A stretch of 64,000 nt of DNA from DATLGB01 sp037724045 (GCA_037724045.1 JBBJOW010000018.1:1-64000), one strand, 5' to 3'; positions 6,893 to 16,132 are shown, counted from the stretch's first letter. The notes: generated by a model from the letters alone, not told the origin. Made by a program: numbers and translations.

Positions 6893-9073
6893 ATGAGCCG
6901 CTCGCAACGAACCCGCATGCGGCGCCGTAGCCGCTCCAAGCCGCGCAGCAGGTTCCTGCTCGGCTCCATGGTCATCCTCGCCATCGTCGCCGTCGCCGGC
7001 CTGTCCGCCGTCGGCTACGTGGCGTCGATCGCTGCGTCGGCCCCGCCGCTGGACTCGCTGAAGGCGCGCGACCCTGGCGGTTTCTCCGTCGTCCTGGACC
7101 GCGACGGCAACCGGCTCGGCGTCATCCAGGCCAACGACCTGCGCAAGGCAATCCCCGCCGACCAGATCCCGCAGAGCCTCAAGGACGCCACCATCGCCAT
7201 CGAGGACTCGCGCTTCTACGAGCACGAGGGCGTCGACTACACGGGCATCGTCCGCGCCGCCTTCAAGAACCTCGAGGCGGGCGCCAACGTGCAGGGCGGC
7301 TCGACGATCACCATGCAGCTGGTGCGCACGATGTACGGCGACGACGCCGACACGTTCGAGCGCAAGATCCGCGAGGCCAAGCTCGCCGAGGAGCTCGAGG
7401 ACGAGCACTCCAAGGAGTGGATCCTCACGGAGTACCTGAACACGGTGCCGTTCGGGACCTACGGCGGGCAGACCGCGCTGGGCGTCTGGGCCGCGGCCAA
7501 GACCTACTTCAACACGGGGCCGAGCAACCTGACGCTGGCGCAGTCGGCGCTGCTCGCGGGCCTGCCGCAGGCGCCCTCCACGTACTCGCCGATCCGCTCG
7601 GGCGAGGCGGCGATCGCCCGCCGCAACCAGGTGCTCGACGCCATGGCGCGCGAGGGTTCCATCTCGGAGGCCGAGGCCGCGACCGCGAAGGCCGAGGGCC
7701 TCGGGCTCAACATGTCGGAGTACTTCCAGGCGCGCAAGGAGGACTACTTCTTCGACTACGTCAAGGACGAGCTCCTCGAGTCCTTTCCCAAGCGCGTGGT
7801 CAAGCGCGGCGGCCTGCGCGTCTACACGACCATCGACATCGAGAAGCAGGAGGCCGCCCGCGACGCCATCGCCCAGCGCCTCGCCGGCGTCGGCCCGTCG
7901 TCGGCGGTCGTGACCATCGACCCCGACAACGGCGAGATCCTCACGATGGCCTCCTCGTCGGACTACAGCGTCTCGAAGTTCAACCTCGCCGCCCAGGGTC
8001 GCCGCCAGCCCGGCTCCTCGTTCAAGACGATGGCGCTGATGGCCGCGTTGCGACGGGGAGTCGACCCCGACAGCACGTACTACACGTCCATGCCGTTGGA
8101 CTTCGTGGATCCGACGTACGGGCCGATCGAGACCAAGACCTACGACTCGACCTACGACGGCTCGATCAACCTGCGCTCCGCCACCGTGGCCTCGGACAAC
8201 TCGGTCTACATGCAGCTCGCGCTCGACCTCGGTCCCGACAACGTCGCCGAGACGGCGCAGGACCTGGGCATCCAGACCAAGCTCGACGGCTACCCGGCCG
8301 AGACGCTCGGCGGCCTGACCATCGGCGTCTCCCCGCTGGAGATGGCCAGCGCGTACGCGACGATCGCCGGCGGCGGCGTCTACAACAAGCCGGTCGCGAT
8401 CACCAAGATCAAGCAGTACGACGGCGAGGTGCTCCAGGGCGACGACCTGCCCAAGCGCCTGCGCCCCCTGCGCGAGCGTCGCTTCGAGGACGGCGTCACC
8501 GCCAAGGCGACCGAAATCCTCGAGGACAACGTCACGGGCGGCACGGGCACGGCAGCGCAGACAGGCTGCCCCACGGCCGGCAAGACGGGCACGACGGACG
8601 AGAACTCCGACGGCTGGTTCGTCGGCTTCACTACCGAGCTCTCGAGCGCGGTGTGGGTCGGCTTTCCCGATTCACAGGTGCGCATGGACACGGAGTACTA
8701 CGGCGGTCCGGTGGTGGGCGGCTCCTTCCCGGCGGAGATCTGGGGCGACTACACGCAGGCCGTCATGGGCGACTCGTGCGAGTCCTTCCCCGAGCCCAAG
8801 AACCCGATGACCTTCACGCCCTTCTACGGCGAGTACGCGACTGGCGGCACCTCGTCGTCGACCTACGACTACGACACCACGGACGACTACAACACCGCGG
8901 ACCCCTACTACGTGCCACCGGTCACCGCCACAGAGACGGTCGCACCCGAGACCACCACCGCACCGGTCGAGCCCGGGACGGACACGGAGCCGACGGCGCC
9001 CGACCCGGGCACGGACACGGGCGGCGCGGACGTGTACGACCCCGACCTCTACGAATCCCAACCCGACGGCTAG
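6893..9073 (+). CDS. Class A penicillin-binding protein (bifunctional)
   Basis: A 726-residue peptidoglycan glycosyltransferase/transpeptidase. A basic cytoplasmic tail is followed by one helix (about 22-45). The GT51 domain (about 70-245) has catalytic E104 in EDSRFYEHEG and the QGGSTITMQL motif. The penicillin-binding domain has S375 and K378 (SSFK), S434-D-N436, and K564 in KTGT. A Thr/Pro/Tyr/Asp-rich, probably unstructured tail of about 80 residues follows. It polymerises lipid II glycan and crosslinks stem peptides outside the membrane. No PASTA domain is visible. Confidence 0.95.
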   Translation: MSRSQRTRMRRRSRSKPRSRFLLGSMVILAIVAVAGLSAVGYVASIAASAPPLDSLKARDPGGFSVVLDRDGNRLGVIQANDLRKAIPADQIPQSLKDATIAIEDSRFYEHEGVDYTGIVRAAFKNLEAGANVQGGSTITMQLVRTMYGDDADTFERKIREAKLAEELEDEHSKEWILTEYLNTVPFGTYGGQTALGVWAAAKTYFNTGPSNLTLAQSALLAGLPQAPSTYSPIRSGEAAIARRNQVLDAMAREGSISEAEAATAKAEGLGLNMSEYFQARKEDYFFDYVKDELLESFPKRVVKRGGLRVYTTIDIEKQEAARDAIAQRLAGVGPSSAVVTIDPDNGEILTMASSSDYSVSKFNLAAQGRRQPGSSFKTMALMAALRRGVDPDSTYYTSMPLDFVDPTYGPIETKTYDSTYDGSINLRSATVASDNSVYMQLALDLGPDNVAETAQDLGIQTKLDGYPAETLGGLTIGVSPLEMASAYATIAGGGVYNKPVAITKIKQYDGEVLQGDDLPKRLRPLRERRFEDGVTAKATEILEDNVTGGTGTAAQTGCPTAGKTGTTDENSDGWFVGFTTELSSAVWVGFPDSQVRMDTEYYGGPVVGGSFPAEIWGDYTQAVMGDSCESFPEPKNPMTFTPFYGEYATGGTSSSTYDYDTTDDYNTADPYYVPPVTATETVAPETTTAPVEPGTDTEPTAPDPGTDTGGADVYDPDLYESQPDG

Positions 9074-9084
9074 GGAGCGGCGGC

Positions 9085-9981
9085 GTGGGCCGCGGCGAGC
9101 GGGCGCTGATCGACGCGATCGCGGGTGTGCTCGAGCGCCCGCCGGGCTCCCGGGTGACCCGCTGGGTCGGCGACGACTGCGCGGTGGTGCACGCCGACGG
9201 GGTCCAGGTGGTCTCGACCGACGTGATGGTCGACGGCACGCACTTCGTCCTCAGAGAGGTGTCTCCGGAGGACATCGGGTGGCGCGCGCTGGCCGGCGCG
9301 CTGTCGGACGTCGCCGCGATGGGCGCGCACCCCGGCGAGGCCTACCTCGCAGTCGTGATGCCGCCGGGCTTCTCCCATGAGGACGCCCTCGCGCTCACCG
9401 CCGGGGCGCAGGCGCTCGCCCGCGCAGCGGGAGTGACGATCGCCGGCGGCGACCTCAGCGCCGGGCCGGCGCTCACGGTGGCGGTGACCGTCACCGGCTG
9501 GGCCGGCGGCGAGGACGATGTGGTGGGCCGCGACGGCGCGCGGCCCGGGGACCGCGTCGGCGTCACCGGCGAGCTCGGAGCGTCGGCGGCGGGGCTGGCC
9601 GGCGTGGCCGCGCACATCGCCCGCCACCGGCGCCCGGTGCCGCGGCTGGAGGCCGGAGCCGCCCTTGCGCGGGCGGGAGCTAGCGCGATGATCGACCTCT
9701 CCGACGGTTTGGCCACGGACGCGGCGCACGTGGCGCACGCGAGCGGCGCGCGGCTCGTCGTCGACCTCGACCGCCTGCCGGTCGCCGCCGGCGCCACGGT
9801 CGAGCAGGCCGCCACTGGCGGCGAGGACTACGAGCTCCTCGTCTGCGTGCCCGAGACGGCGGCGGCCGCGGCCGGAAGCCTGGTCACCTGGATCGGACAC
9901 GTCGCCGGGGGCGAGCCGGGCCTCGAACTGCGCGGAGACCCGCGTGCCGTGGCCTGGTCAGGCCACGAGCACGCGGTGTGA
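9085..9981 (+). CDS. thiL: Thiamine-monophosphate kinase
   Basis: A 298-residue ATP-dependent kinase converting thiamine monophosphate to the diphosphate. It shows the AIR-synthase-like fold markers of ThiL: GDDCAV near residue 30, the STDVMVDGTHF motif, GALSDVAAMGA, a GGDLSAGP loop, and GATGGEDYELL-type sequence near the C-terminus. The GTG start at 9085 follows GGGAG 9-10 bases upstream and lies 11 bases after the penicillin-binding protein stop, so the two are probably cotranscribed. Convergent with the FlgM-like microprotein, whose stop is 8 bases away. Confidence 0.93.
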   Translation: MGRGERALIDAIAGVLERPPGSRVTRWVGDDCAVVHADGVQVVSTDVMVDGTHFVLREVSPEDIGWRALAGALSDVAAMGAHPGEAYLAVVMPPGFSHEDALALTAGAQALARAAGVTIAGGDLSAGPALTVAVTVTGWAGGEDDVVGRDGARPGDRVGVTGELGASAAGLAGVAAHIARHRRPVPRLEAGAALARAGASAMIDLSDGLATDAAHVAHASGARLVVDLDRLPVAAGATVEQAATGGEDYELLVCVPETAAAAAGSLVTWIGHVAGGEPGLELRGDPRAVAWSGHEHAV

Positions 9982-9989
9982 TCGGAATC

Positions 9990-10076
9990 TCAGCGTGGCT
10001 TGAGCGTGCTGCCGTCGATCAGACGGCGGATGATCGCGTCGGCCACCTTGGCCGTGTCGACTTCGTAGTTCTTCAT
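9990..10076 (-). CDS. FlgM-like microprotein, 28 aa (or 33 aa from 10091)
   Basis: A very short frame whose product, MKNYEVDTAKVADAIIRRL plus a nine-residue tail, resembles the C-terminal helix of anti-sigma-28 factor FlgM (pattern YxVDxxKVAxAIxxRL). GAAGGGA lies just before ATG 10076; an alternative ATG at 10091 has AGGAAGG before it. Full FlgM is usually 60-100 residues and no coding-like sequence extends upstream. It is therefore either a minimal homologue or a remnant. No flagellar genes are in the window, so a flagellar role cannot be claimed. Confidence 0.45.
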   Translation of the reverse strand: MKNYEVDTAKVADAIIRRLIDGSTLKPR

Positions 10077-10091
10077 GTCGATCCCTTCCAT

Positions 10092-10284
10092 GGGAGCCTT
10101 CCTGATGGTCGTTACGCGTCGTTCCTCGCTCCTGCCTACGCGAGTGACCCGGGTGCTGCATGCACGTGATCGGTGGATGGTGATGCTCACATGATGAACA
10201 TCGGCGTGATTGGACCGAACGTCGATCGGGTCCGCACCCCGTTTTGCGTCCCCCGATCCTGGGGATCTCGCCGGTTTCCGGGGG
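10092..10284. other. Intergenic region upstream of the FlgM-like ORF and downstream of the sortase operon
   Basis: No gene is seen here. It holds two short GC-rich dyads that could end the sortase transcript: GGACCGA...TCGGGTCC near 10213-10234 and CCCC-GATCCT-GGGG near 10250-10263. Neither has a T-tract. Any promoter of the FlgM-like gene should also lie here. Confidence 0.35.
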
Positions 10285-11037
10285 TTAGATGAGCCCGGAG
10301 CCGGGCTCGGTCTTGACTTCGCGCGCGAAGACGACGATTCGCTGAGCCGCGGAATACAGAGGGTGACACGCGGTGAGCACCAGGCGGTTGTAGTCCTGGC
10401 GGGCCGTGACCCAGGTCGCCGTCGGCGCCACGATCTGGAGCTTCTCCACCTCGTAGGTGATGGTCGCATACGGCATGCGCAGCTCGATGCGGTCGCCCTT
10501 GTCGAGCTTGTCGATGGTCCGGAAGGGCGCGCCGTAGGTGGTGCGGTGCCCGGCGACGGCGACAGTTCCGGGCGCGCCGGGCATGGGCTGGTCGGGATAG
10601 TGGCCCGGGCCTTTCTGCAGGTCGGCGGACTCCGTGCCCTCGACGATGACCTTCGAGAGCCCGAGCTTCGGGATCACGACGCGGCCGATGGGCTGGCCCG
10701 CCTTGGCCTTGCGGTCCAGCGCGCGGGCCGAGAAGGCAACCCGGCTCCCGGCGTCGGGCAGCGACTGCAGGGCGCGCGCTTCGAGCGCCGTCGGGCGCAG
10801 CTGCTCGATGTCGTCCTCGAGCTGACCCGAGAGCCGGCTCTGCTGGACCGAGTTGTACGCGGCCGAAAGCGGCTCCTGCCACACGATGGTCAGGCCGGCG
10901 TCGGCGAGCAGCAGCACGCCCGACACGATCAAGACCGTGGACAGCGTGTGCATCGCGGTGCGCAGGCGCGACCGCTTGCGCTTCGGCGGCTCGCTGTCGC
11001 GCGGCCGCAGCGTCATCCGCTCCTCGAGCGTGCTCAT
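10285..11037 (-). CDS. Class E sortase
   Basis: A 250-residue membrane-anchored cysteine transpeptidase. A basic cytoplasmic N-terminus is followed by one helix (about 30-52), a helical stalk and the sortase beta barrel. The catalytic triad is visible as H164 (VAGHRTTYG), C224 (LTACHPLY) and R233 (AAQRIVVF). Class E enzymes in high-GC Gram-positives anchor surface proteins bearing LAXTG-like signals. I saw no obvious substrate with such a C-terminal signal in the window. The start overlaps the end of the upstream M28-like gene by 4 bases. Confidence 0.92.
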   Translation of the reverse strand: MSTLEERMTLRPRDSEPPKRKRSRLRTAMHTLSTVLIVSGVLLLADAGLTIVWQEPLSAAYNSVQQSRLSGQLEDDIEQLRPTALEARALQSLPDAGSRVAFSARALDRKAKAGQPIGRVVIPKLGLSKVIVEGTESADLQKGPGHYPDQPMPGAPGTVAVAGHRTTYGAPFRTIDKLDKGDRIELRMPYATITYEVEKLQIVAPTATWVTARQDYNRLVLTACHPLYSAAQRIVVFAREVKTEPGSGLI

Positions 11038-12797
11038 CGCCGCAGCGCGCTCTCGGTGCCGCCGAGCGAGCCCGGGCCGGCGTAGCTGCGAGGTCCACGC
11101 GTCATCAGACGTTCATCGGCCGCTGGCGCCGAGTCCGCGAGTGTGCGGCGCGCGCGCAGGATCGCGATGGTGGCGCACAGCGCGGCGAAGAAGCCCGCGG
11201 CCGTCACCGCCGCCCCGATACCGAGCACGCCCCCGGCGACGAGGTTGAAGGTCGTCCACAGTCCCTCGACGGGCCCGAGCTGCCAGGCGTTGACGTAGTA
11301 GGCGACGACGATCAGCGGGCCGAGCAGGCCGGCGGTGATGGCCGCCACGCCCATCCCGCGCCACAGGGTGCGGTCCGGTGCGGAAGCCAGCAGCCAGGCG
11401 TGCGTGGCCGGCAGCAGCACAGCCGCAGCGTAGGGGTTGAGCAGCCAGACGCCGAGGACCAGCGCGCTGAGCATCAGCCCGGCCGCAGTTGCCGGCGCGC
11501 CCGCGGCCAGCTGTGGTCCACGCGGCGAGCGGCGCACCACCGCGTAGCCCACCGCCGCGGCCACCAGCAGCGTCGACGCCATGCCCACCCAGCCGGCGGT
11601 CCCGAGGCGCAGGTCCCCGCCGGCGGTCGGCGCGCCCAGCGCGTTGACGGCGTTCGTGAGGTGCAAGAGGCGCGCCCAGAGCCACGCGACCGCCACCGGC
11701 AGCCCGAAGGCGAGCGCCCACAGCGCCCACGCGCCGATCGGCGCCCCTCGCCGGCGGGCACGGAAGAAGCCGTCGAAGGCGGTCAGCAGCGCCGGGGCGA
11801 GCAGGGCGAGGACGAGCAGCCGGATCGCCCATGTCGGCACGAGGCGCTTGAAGGCGACCACGCCGTCGCCGCGGTCGAAGGACTCGCCCTCGAGCGCGGC
11901 GTAGAGCGCGCGCAGGGTGGCGCGCCCGAAGGCTTCGACCTGCGCCGGCAGCACCTCCGCCGCAGGATCCGGCCGCCGCTCCGAGCTGGCGGAGATGAGC
12001 ACGGCCGGCAGCCCCTCGCGGCTGACCGCGCCCTGCTCGGAGAGTGCCAGCGGCACCGCGCGGCGGATCATCTGCGCGAGCGCGCCGGGCTCACCGGGAT
12101 CCACGCCGGCCTCGGCGCGCACCGCTGCGGCGACGGTGCGCGAAAGGCCCAGCGGGGCCGGGTCCGAGCCCGTGCCCCACGGCACGACCAGCGGACGCCG
12201 GCGGTTGTCGGAGGCAAGGTCTCCGAGGACGATCACCCCGTCGACGGGTCCCTCGACCGCGCGCGCCGCCTCGCGCGCCCCCGCGAATCCGCCGCTGCCG
12301 CCGGAGACCGAGGCGAGCACGACCGTCTTGGCCAGGTCGCGGTCGGCGAACAGGCGTGCGAGCTCGAGCAGCACGGCGGTGCCTGACAGCTCAGCCGCGG
12401 CGCCGACGCCGGGCGCGTCGCGATGCGCGATGACCAGCAGCGCCTGGCGCGAGAGGCCCTCACGCGTCGCGGCCACCGTCTCCAGGGACGCGTCCCCGTC
12501 GATCGTGTCCGCGGTGAACCCCCGCCGCTCGACGCCGTCGGCCGGCGCGAACCCGGTCGCCTCGAAGCGCTCGGCGACGACGTCGGCGAGGCGCGAGTCG
12601 TCCGTCGACCCCGGCCGGCGGCGCGGGAAGCGCTCGGCGAGGTCGCCGACGGTCGCGGTGGCACGCGCGGAGTCGAACGCCAGGGGCGCCAGTCGCGTCG
12701 TCTGCGCGCGCGGAACGTCGCTCAGCGAGAACGCGAGCACGAACACCGCCACCAGCGCGGGCAGGAAGGCCGCCCGGTAGACACGGTGGTCGAGCAC
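11034..12797 (-). CDS. Membrane protein with degenerate M28 (aminopeptidase-like) domain
   Basis: About 587 residues: an N-terminal membrane helix, an extracytoplasmic M28-like alpha/beta domain (about 45-330), then about eight membrane helices. The first metal motif survives (AHRD). The bridging Asp expected in the family's GANDNASG-like motif is replaced (GAAAELSG), and the catalytic Glu-Glu pair is replaced by Gly-Gly (SVSGGSGGFAG). Peptidase activity is therefore doubtful, and a binding or assembly role is more likely. GTG 12797 is preferred; an ATG at 12833 would add 12 residues. Cotranscribed with the class E sortase, with a 4-base overlap, suggesting a joint surface role. Confidence 0.75.
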   Translation of the reverse strand: MLDHRVYRAAFLPALVAVFVLAFSLSDVPRAQTTRLAPLAFDSARATATVGDLAERFPRRRPGSTDDSRLADVVAERFEATGFAPADGVERRGFTADTIDGDASLETVAATREGLSRQALLVIAHRDAPGVGAAAELSGTAVLLELARLFADRDLAKTVVLASVSGGSGGFAGAREAARAVEGPVDGVIVLGDLASDNRRRPLVVPWGTGSDPAPLGLSRTVAAAVRAEAGVDPGEPGALAQMIRRAVPLALSEQGAVSREGLPAVLISASSERRPDPAAEVLPAQVEAFGRATLRALYAALEGESFDRGDGVVAFKRLVPTWAIRLLVLALLAPALLTAFDGFFRARRRGAPIGAWALWALAFGLPVAVAWLWARLLHLTNAVNALGAPTAGGDLRLGTAGWVGMASTLLVAAAVGYAVVRRSPRGPQLAAGAPATAAGLMLSALVLGVWLLNPYAAAVLLPATHAWLLASAPDRTLWRGMGVAAITAGLLGPLIVVAYYVNAWQLGPVEGLWTTFNLVAGGVLGIGAAVTAAGFFAALCATIAILRARRTLADSAPAADERLMTRGPRSYAGPGSLGGTESALRR

Positions 12798-12824
12798 CCC
12801 ACCATTGTTACCCGGGCGTGTCCC

Positions 12825-12830
12825 TATCTT
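12825..12830 (+). promoter_or_regulatory. Putative -10 element (TATCTT) and SD for the response regulator
   Basis: TATCTT lies 18 bases before GTG 12849, and GAGGAG at 12838-12843 is well placed as a ribosome-binding site. Unlike most promoters in the window, this one would make a short leader carrying a Shine-Dalgarno sequence. Confidence 0.5.
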
Positions 12831-12848
12831 CATAAGCGAGGAGAGTCA

Positions 12849-13574
12849 GTGCCCCCCGCGACCGATCGTTCCCCCCGCATCCTGCTCGTCGACGACGAGC
12901 AGCCCATTCAGACGCTGCTCTCGTTTCCCCTGCAGCGCGACGGCTACGACGTCGTCACGGCGGCCGACGGGCGCAACGCGCTCGCCCGCTTCGCCGAGCA
13001 GCACTTCGACCTCGTGGTGCTCGACCTGATGCTGCCCAAGATGGACGGCCTGGAGGTGTGCCGGCGGCTGCGCTCGCAGGCCGGCAACGGCAAGACCGTG
13101 CCGATCATCATGCTCACGGCGCGCTCGGAGGAGATCGACAAGGTGATCGGCCTCGAGCTCGGCGCCGACGACTACATCACCAAGCCGTTCTCCGTGCGCG
13201 AGTTCCGCTCGCGCGTCAAGGCGGCGCTGCGGCGCGCGGCCCTGGCCCGCACCGACCCCGCCGACGAGGCGCCGATCGAGACGCTCGCCCTCGTCATCGA
13301 CCCCGTCAAGCGCTCCGTCGAGGTGCGCGGGCAGATCGTGCAGATCACCTTCGTCGAGTTCGAGATCCTCTCCGCGCTGGCACGCTCGCCGGGGCGCGTC
13401 TTCACCCGCGACATGCTGCTGACGCGCGTATGGGGGGACTCCGCCTATCGCGACCCGCGCACGATCGACGTGCACATCCGCCACCTGCGCGAGAAGCTCG
13501 AAACCGACGCCAAGGAACCGGAGTACCTGTTCACCGTGCGCGGGGTCGGCTACCGGTTCCGCGACGTCGTCTAG
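12849..13574 (+). CDS. OmpR/PhoB-family response regulator
   Basis: A 241-residue two-component regulator. The receiver domain (about 10-125) has acidic residues DDE near position 16, phospho-acceptor D59 (VVLDLMLP), the conserved Thr (MLTAR) and Lys (TKPF). A winged-helix DNA-binding domain follows (about 145-240), with TFVEFEIL, the RVFTRDMLL helix, and TIDVHIRHLREKLE as recognition helix. The GTG at 12849 follows GAGGAG at a 5-base spacing. It lies 12 bases before the sensor kinase gene and probably controls envelope functions, since the same operon carries an HtrA protease. Confidence 0.94.
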   Translation: MPPATDRSPRILLVDDEQPIQTLLSFPLQRDGYDVVTAADGRNALARFAEQHFDLVVLDLMLPKMDGLEVCRRLRSQAGNGKTVPIIMLTARSEEIDKVIGLELGADDYITKPFSVREFRSRVKAALRRAALARTDPADEAPIETLALVIDPVKRSVEVRGQIVQITFVEFEILSALARSPGRVFTRDMLLTRVWGDSAYRDPRTIDVHIRHLREKLETDAKEPEYLFTVRGVGYRFRDVV

Positions 13575-13586
13575 CCCGGGTCGCGG

Positions 13587-14975
13587 ATGCGCTCTCTGCG
13601 TAACCGGCTGGCCGCGCTGTTCGGCCTGATCGTGCTCGGGGCGATCGCGATCGCCTACCTGCTCGTCGTGCCGCCGCTCGAAGGCCAGCTGCGTGACCAG
13701 AAGGTCGACGGGCTCGAGGAGGCCGCGCGGCTGCACGTGGGCCCGATCCGCGAGACGGTGGGCGCCGACAACCCGGTCGCCACGGTGCAGCGACGCCTGG
13801 AGACGGCGTCGGCACGAGCCCGCGCGCGGGTGACGCTGCTCGACGTCGGCTCAGGCACACAGGGCCTGCAGGTGTCGGGCGGCCTGGACTCCGAGGACGA
13901 TCCCGGCGACGAGAGCCGCTTCGTGCTCGCCGACCGGGCGGCGCGGTCGGGCAGCGTGGAGACGGGGACGGAGCCGACCAGCCTCGGCCGGGTCGCCGAG
14001 GTCGCGGTGCCGCTGAAGGTGGATGGCACTGTCGTCAAGATCGCCGTCTTCTCCGACGACCTCGAGGCCGTCGACGACAACGTCGCCTTCATCCGCTCGC
14101 GGATCCTGCTCGGCGGCATCGTCGCGTTCGGCGTCGCGGTGCTCGCGGGCTACGTCGTGGCACGCGCGCTCACGGCGCGCGTGCGGCGTCTGGAGCGCGC
14201 CGCGCGCAGGGTCGCCGAGGGGGACTTCTCCACACGCATCCGCGTGGACTCCGACGACGAGCTCGGCCGCCTGGCCGCGGCCTTCGACCAGATGCAGGTG
14301 CAGCTCGCACAGCTGCAGACCGCGCGCGAGCAGTTCATCGCCACCGCCTCCCACGAGCTGCGCACGCCGCTCTTCTCGCTCGGCGGCTTCGTGGAGCTGC
14401 TGGCCGACGAGGAGCTCGACGAACAGACGCGACGCGAGTTCACGGCGCAGGTGCGCGGGCAGGTGGAGCGGCTGACCAAGCTCGCGACGGAGCTGCTCGA
14501 CCTCTCGCGGCTCGGCTCCGGCGCGGTCGTCCTGCGGCCCGAGCCGACCGATCTCTCGACGCTGGCGCGGGAGGTGACGGCGGAGTTCCGGCCCGCTCTC
14601 GGCGACCACGAGGTCGAGGTGACGGCGCCCAGCGCGGGAGTCGAGGTCGAATGTGACCCCGAACGGGTAGCACAGGTGCTGCGTATCCTGATGGACAACG
14701 CGCTGGTGCACACCCCGCCGGGTACGGCGATCCGCGTGAGCGCGGAGCGCGTAGACGGAGAGGCGCGCCTGACGGTGGCCGACACCGGCCTCGGGATCGC
14801 ACGCAAAGCCATGCCCCGCATCTTCGAACCCTTCTTCACCGCCTCCGACGACGGCTCCCGCGGCGCCGGCCTCGGCCTGGCGATCGCCTCCGAGCTCGCG
14901 GAGCGCATGGACGGCGAGCTGACGGCCGCCTCCCGTCCCGGCGGCACGACGTTCACCCTGGTGCTGCCGGCGTGA
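13587..14975 (+). CDS. Membrane sensor histidine kinase
   Basis: A 462-residue kinase partnering the response regulator before it. There is a transmembrane helix at about 10-32, an extracytoplasmic sensor region to about 170, a second helix (about 170-192), and a HAMP domain (ALTARVRRLERAARRVAEGD). The HisKA domain has phospho-acceptor H256 (TASHELRTPLFSL), and the HATPase_c domain has an N box (DNALVHTP), G1 (DTGLGIA) and G2 (GAGLGLAIASEL). The sensor part shows no recognised ligand-binding domain. Its stop overlaps the HtrA start as GTGA, so the protease is in the same operon. Confidence 0.94.
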   Translation: MRSLRNRLAALFGLIVLGAIAIAYLLVVPPLEGQLRDQKVDGLEEAARLHVGPIRETVGADNPVATVQRRLETASARARARVTLLDVGSGTQGLQVSGGLDSEDDPGDESRFVLADRAARSGSVETGTEPTSLGRVAEVAVPLKVDGTVVKIAVFSDDLEAVDDNVAFIRSRILLGGIVAFGVAVLAGYVVARALTARVRRLERAARRVAEGDFSTRIRVDSDDELGRLAAAFDQMQVQLAQLQTAREQFIATASHELRTPLFSLGGFVELLADEELDEQTRREFTAQVRGQVERLTKLATELLDLSRLGSGAVVLRPEPTDLSTLAREVTAEFRPALGDHEVEVTAPSAGVEVECDPERVAQVLRILMDNALVHTPPGTAIRVSAERVDGEARLTVADTGLGIARKAMPRIFEPFFTASDDGSRGAGLGLAIASELAERMDGELTAASRPGGTTFTLVLPA

Positions 14976-16132
14976 GCTGGTGCGCGAGAACGGCTGCGGT
15001 CGCGGTGACGATCGGCCTGGCCGGTTGCGGTGGCGGCGACGACGACGTCGCCGAGACCCGGACCGTCACGACGGAGACCTCCAAGGTCGAGGTCGTGGGG
15101 GAGAGCCCGGCGGCGGCCGGCACCTTCGATCCGGCGGCGATCTACGCCCGCGAGGCGCCGGGAGTGGTGACCATCTACTCCTTGAGCGGGAGCCTGCTCG
15201 ACGGCGACGGCGAGGGCGGCCAGGGGTCGGGCTTCGTGCTCAACGGCGACGGCGAGGTCGTCACCAACGCCCACGTGGTCACGCGCGGGGAGAACGAGGA
15301 GATCGAGGTCGTCGAGGACGTCTACGTCGAGTTCTCCGACGGCAACCGCGTGCCCGCAGACGTGCTCGGCTTCGATCCCAACGCCGACGTCGCGTTGCTC
15401 AAGATCGATCCGGCGGGGCTGGCGCTGCGCCCGTTGCCGTTCGGCGACAGCGACGCAGTCGAGGTCGGCGAGCCCGTGGCCGCGATCGGCTCCCCGTTCG
15501 GCGAGCGTCAGTCGCTGTCGGTCGGGATCGTCTCGGCGGTGGACCGCGACGCGCAGTCGCTCAACGAGGAGTTCTCGATCCCCGGCGCGATCCAGACCGA
15601 CGCGGCGATCAATCCGGGCAACTCCGGCGGGCCGCTGGTCGACGCCGGCGGCCGCGTGATCGGGCTCAACCAGTCCATCGAGACGGGGTCGGGTGCGAGC
15701 GCCGGCGTGGGGTTCGCCGTGCCGAGCAACCTCGCCCAGCGCTCCGTCGACCAGATCCGCGAGAACGGCGAGGTCGACTACGCCTTCCTGGGCGTGTCCA
15801 CCACCACCGTCTATCCCCAGCTCGCCGAGCGCTTCGACCTCCCAGTCGACGAGGGCGCGTGGGTGCAGGAGGTCACGATCGACGGGCCGTCCGAGGACGC
15901 CGGCCTGCGCGCCGGCGGCACCGAGGACGATGCGGTTCCGTTCCAGGCGCAGCCAGTGATCGACGGCGGGGACATCATCACGCGCGTCGGCGACTTCCCG
16001 ATCGTCTCCCCCAGCGATCTCAGCGAGGCCGTCGCCCGCCTGAACCCCGGCGACGAGGTGCCCGTGGTGATCTACCGCGACAATGAGCGGCGCAGCGTCT
16101 CGCTGACACTGGGCCTGCGCCCCGGCGGGTAG
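14972..16132 (+). CDS. HtrA/DegP-like serine protease, probable lipoprotein
   Basis: A 386-residue trypsin-like protease with a PDZ domain. The N-terminus is a short lipoprotein-type signal with lipobox LAGC (Cys19) followed by Asp-rich spacer sequence. The protease domain has H101 (TNAHVV), D139 (ADVALLKID) and S218 (PGNSGGPL). A PDZ domain follows (about 275-380). Such proteases degrade or refold misfolded proteins outside the membrane and often answer to the two-component pair encoded beside them. The GTG start overlaps the kinase stop by four bases. Confidence 0.93.
   Translation: MSWCARTAAVAVTIGLAGCGGGDDDVAETRTVTTETSKVEVVGESPAAAGTFDPAAIYAREAPGVVTIYSLSGSLLDGDGEGGQGSGFVLNGDGEVVTNAHVVTRGENEEIEVVEDVYVEFSDGNRVPADVLGFDPNADVALLKIDPAGLALRPLPFGDSDAVEVGEPVAAIGSPFGERQSLSVGIVSAVDRDAQSLNEEFSIPGAIQTDAAINPGNSGGPLVDAGGRVIGLNQSIETGSGASAGVGFAVPSNLAQRSVDQIRENGEVDYAFLGVSTTTVYPQLAERFDLPVDEGAWVQEVTIDGPSEDAGLRAGGTEDDAVPFQAQPVIDGGDIITRVGDFPIVSPSDLSEAVARLNPGDEVPVVIYRDNERRSVSLTLGLRPGG

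Noticed and set aside
12797..12833. Upstream ATG 12833 for the M28-like gene
   Set aside because: The added residues are polar and would lie over the response-regulator promoter; GTG 12797 begins close to the membrane helix. Not excluded.
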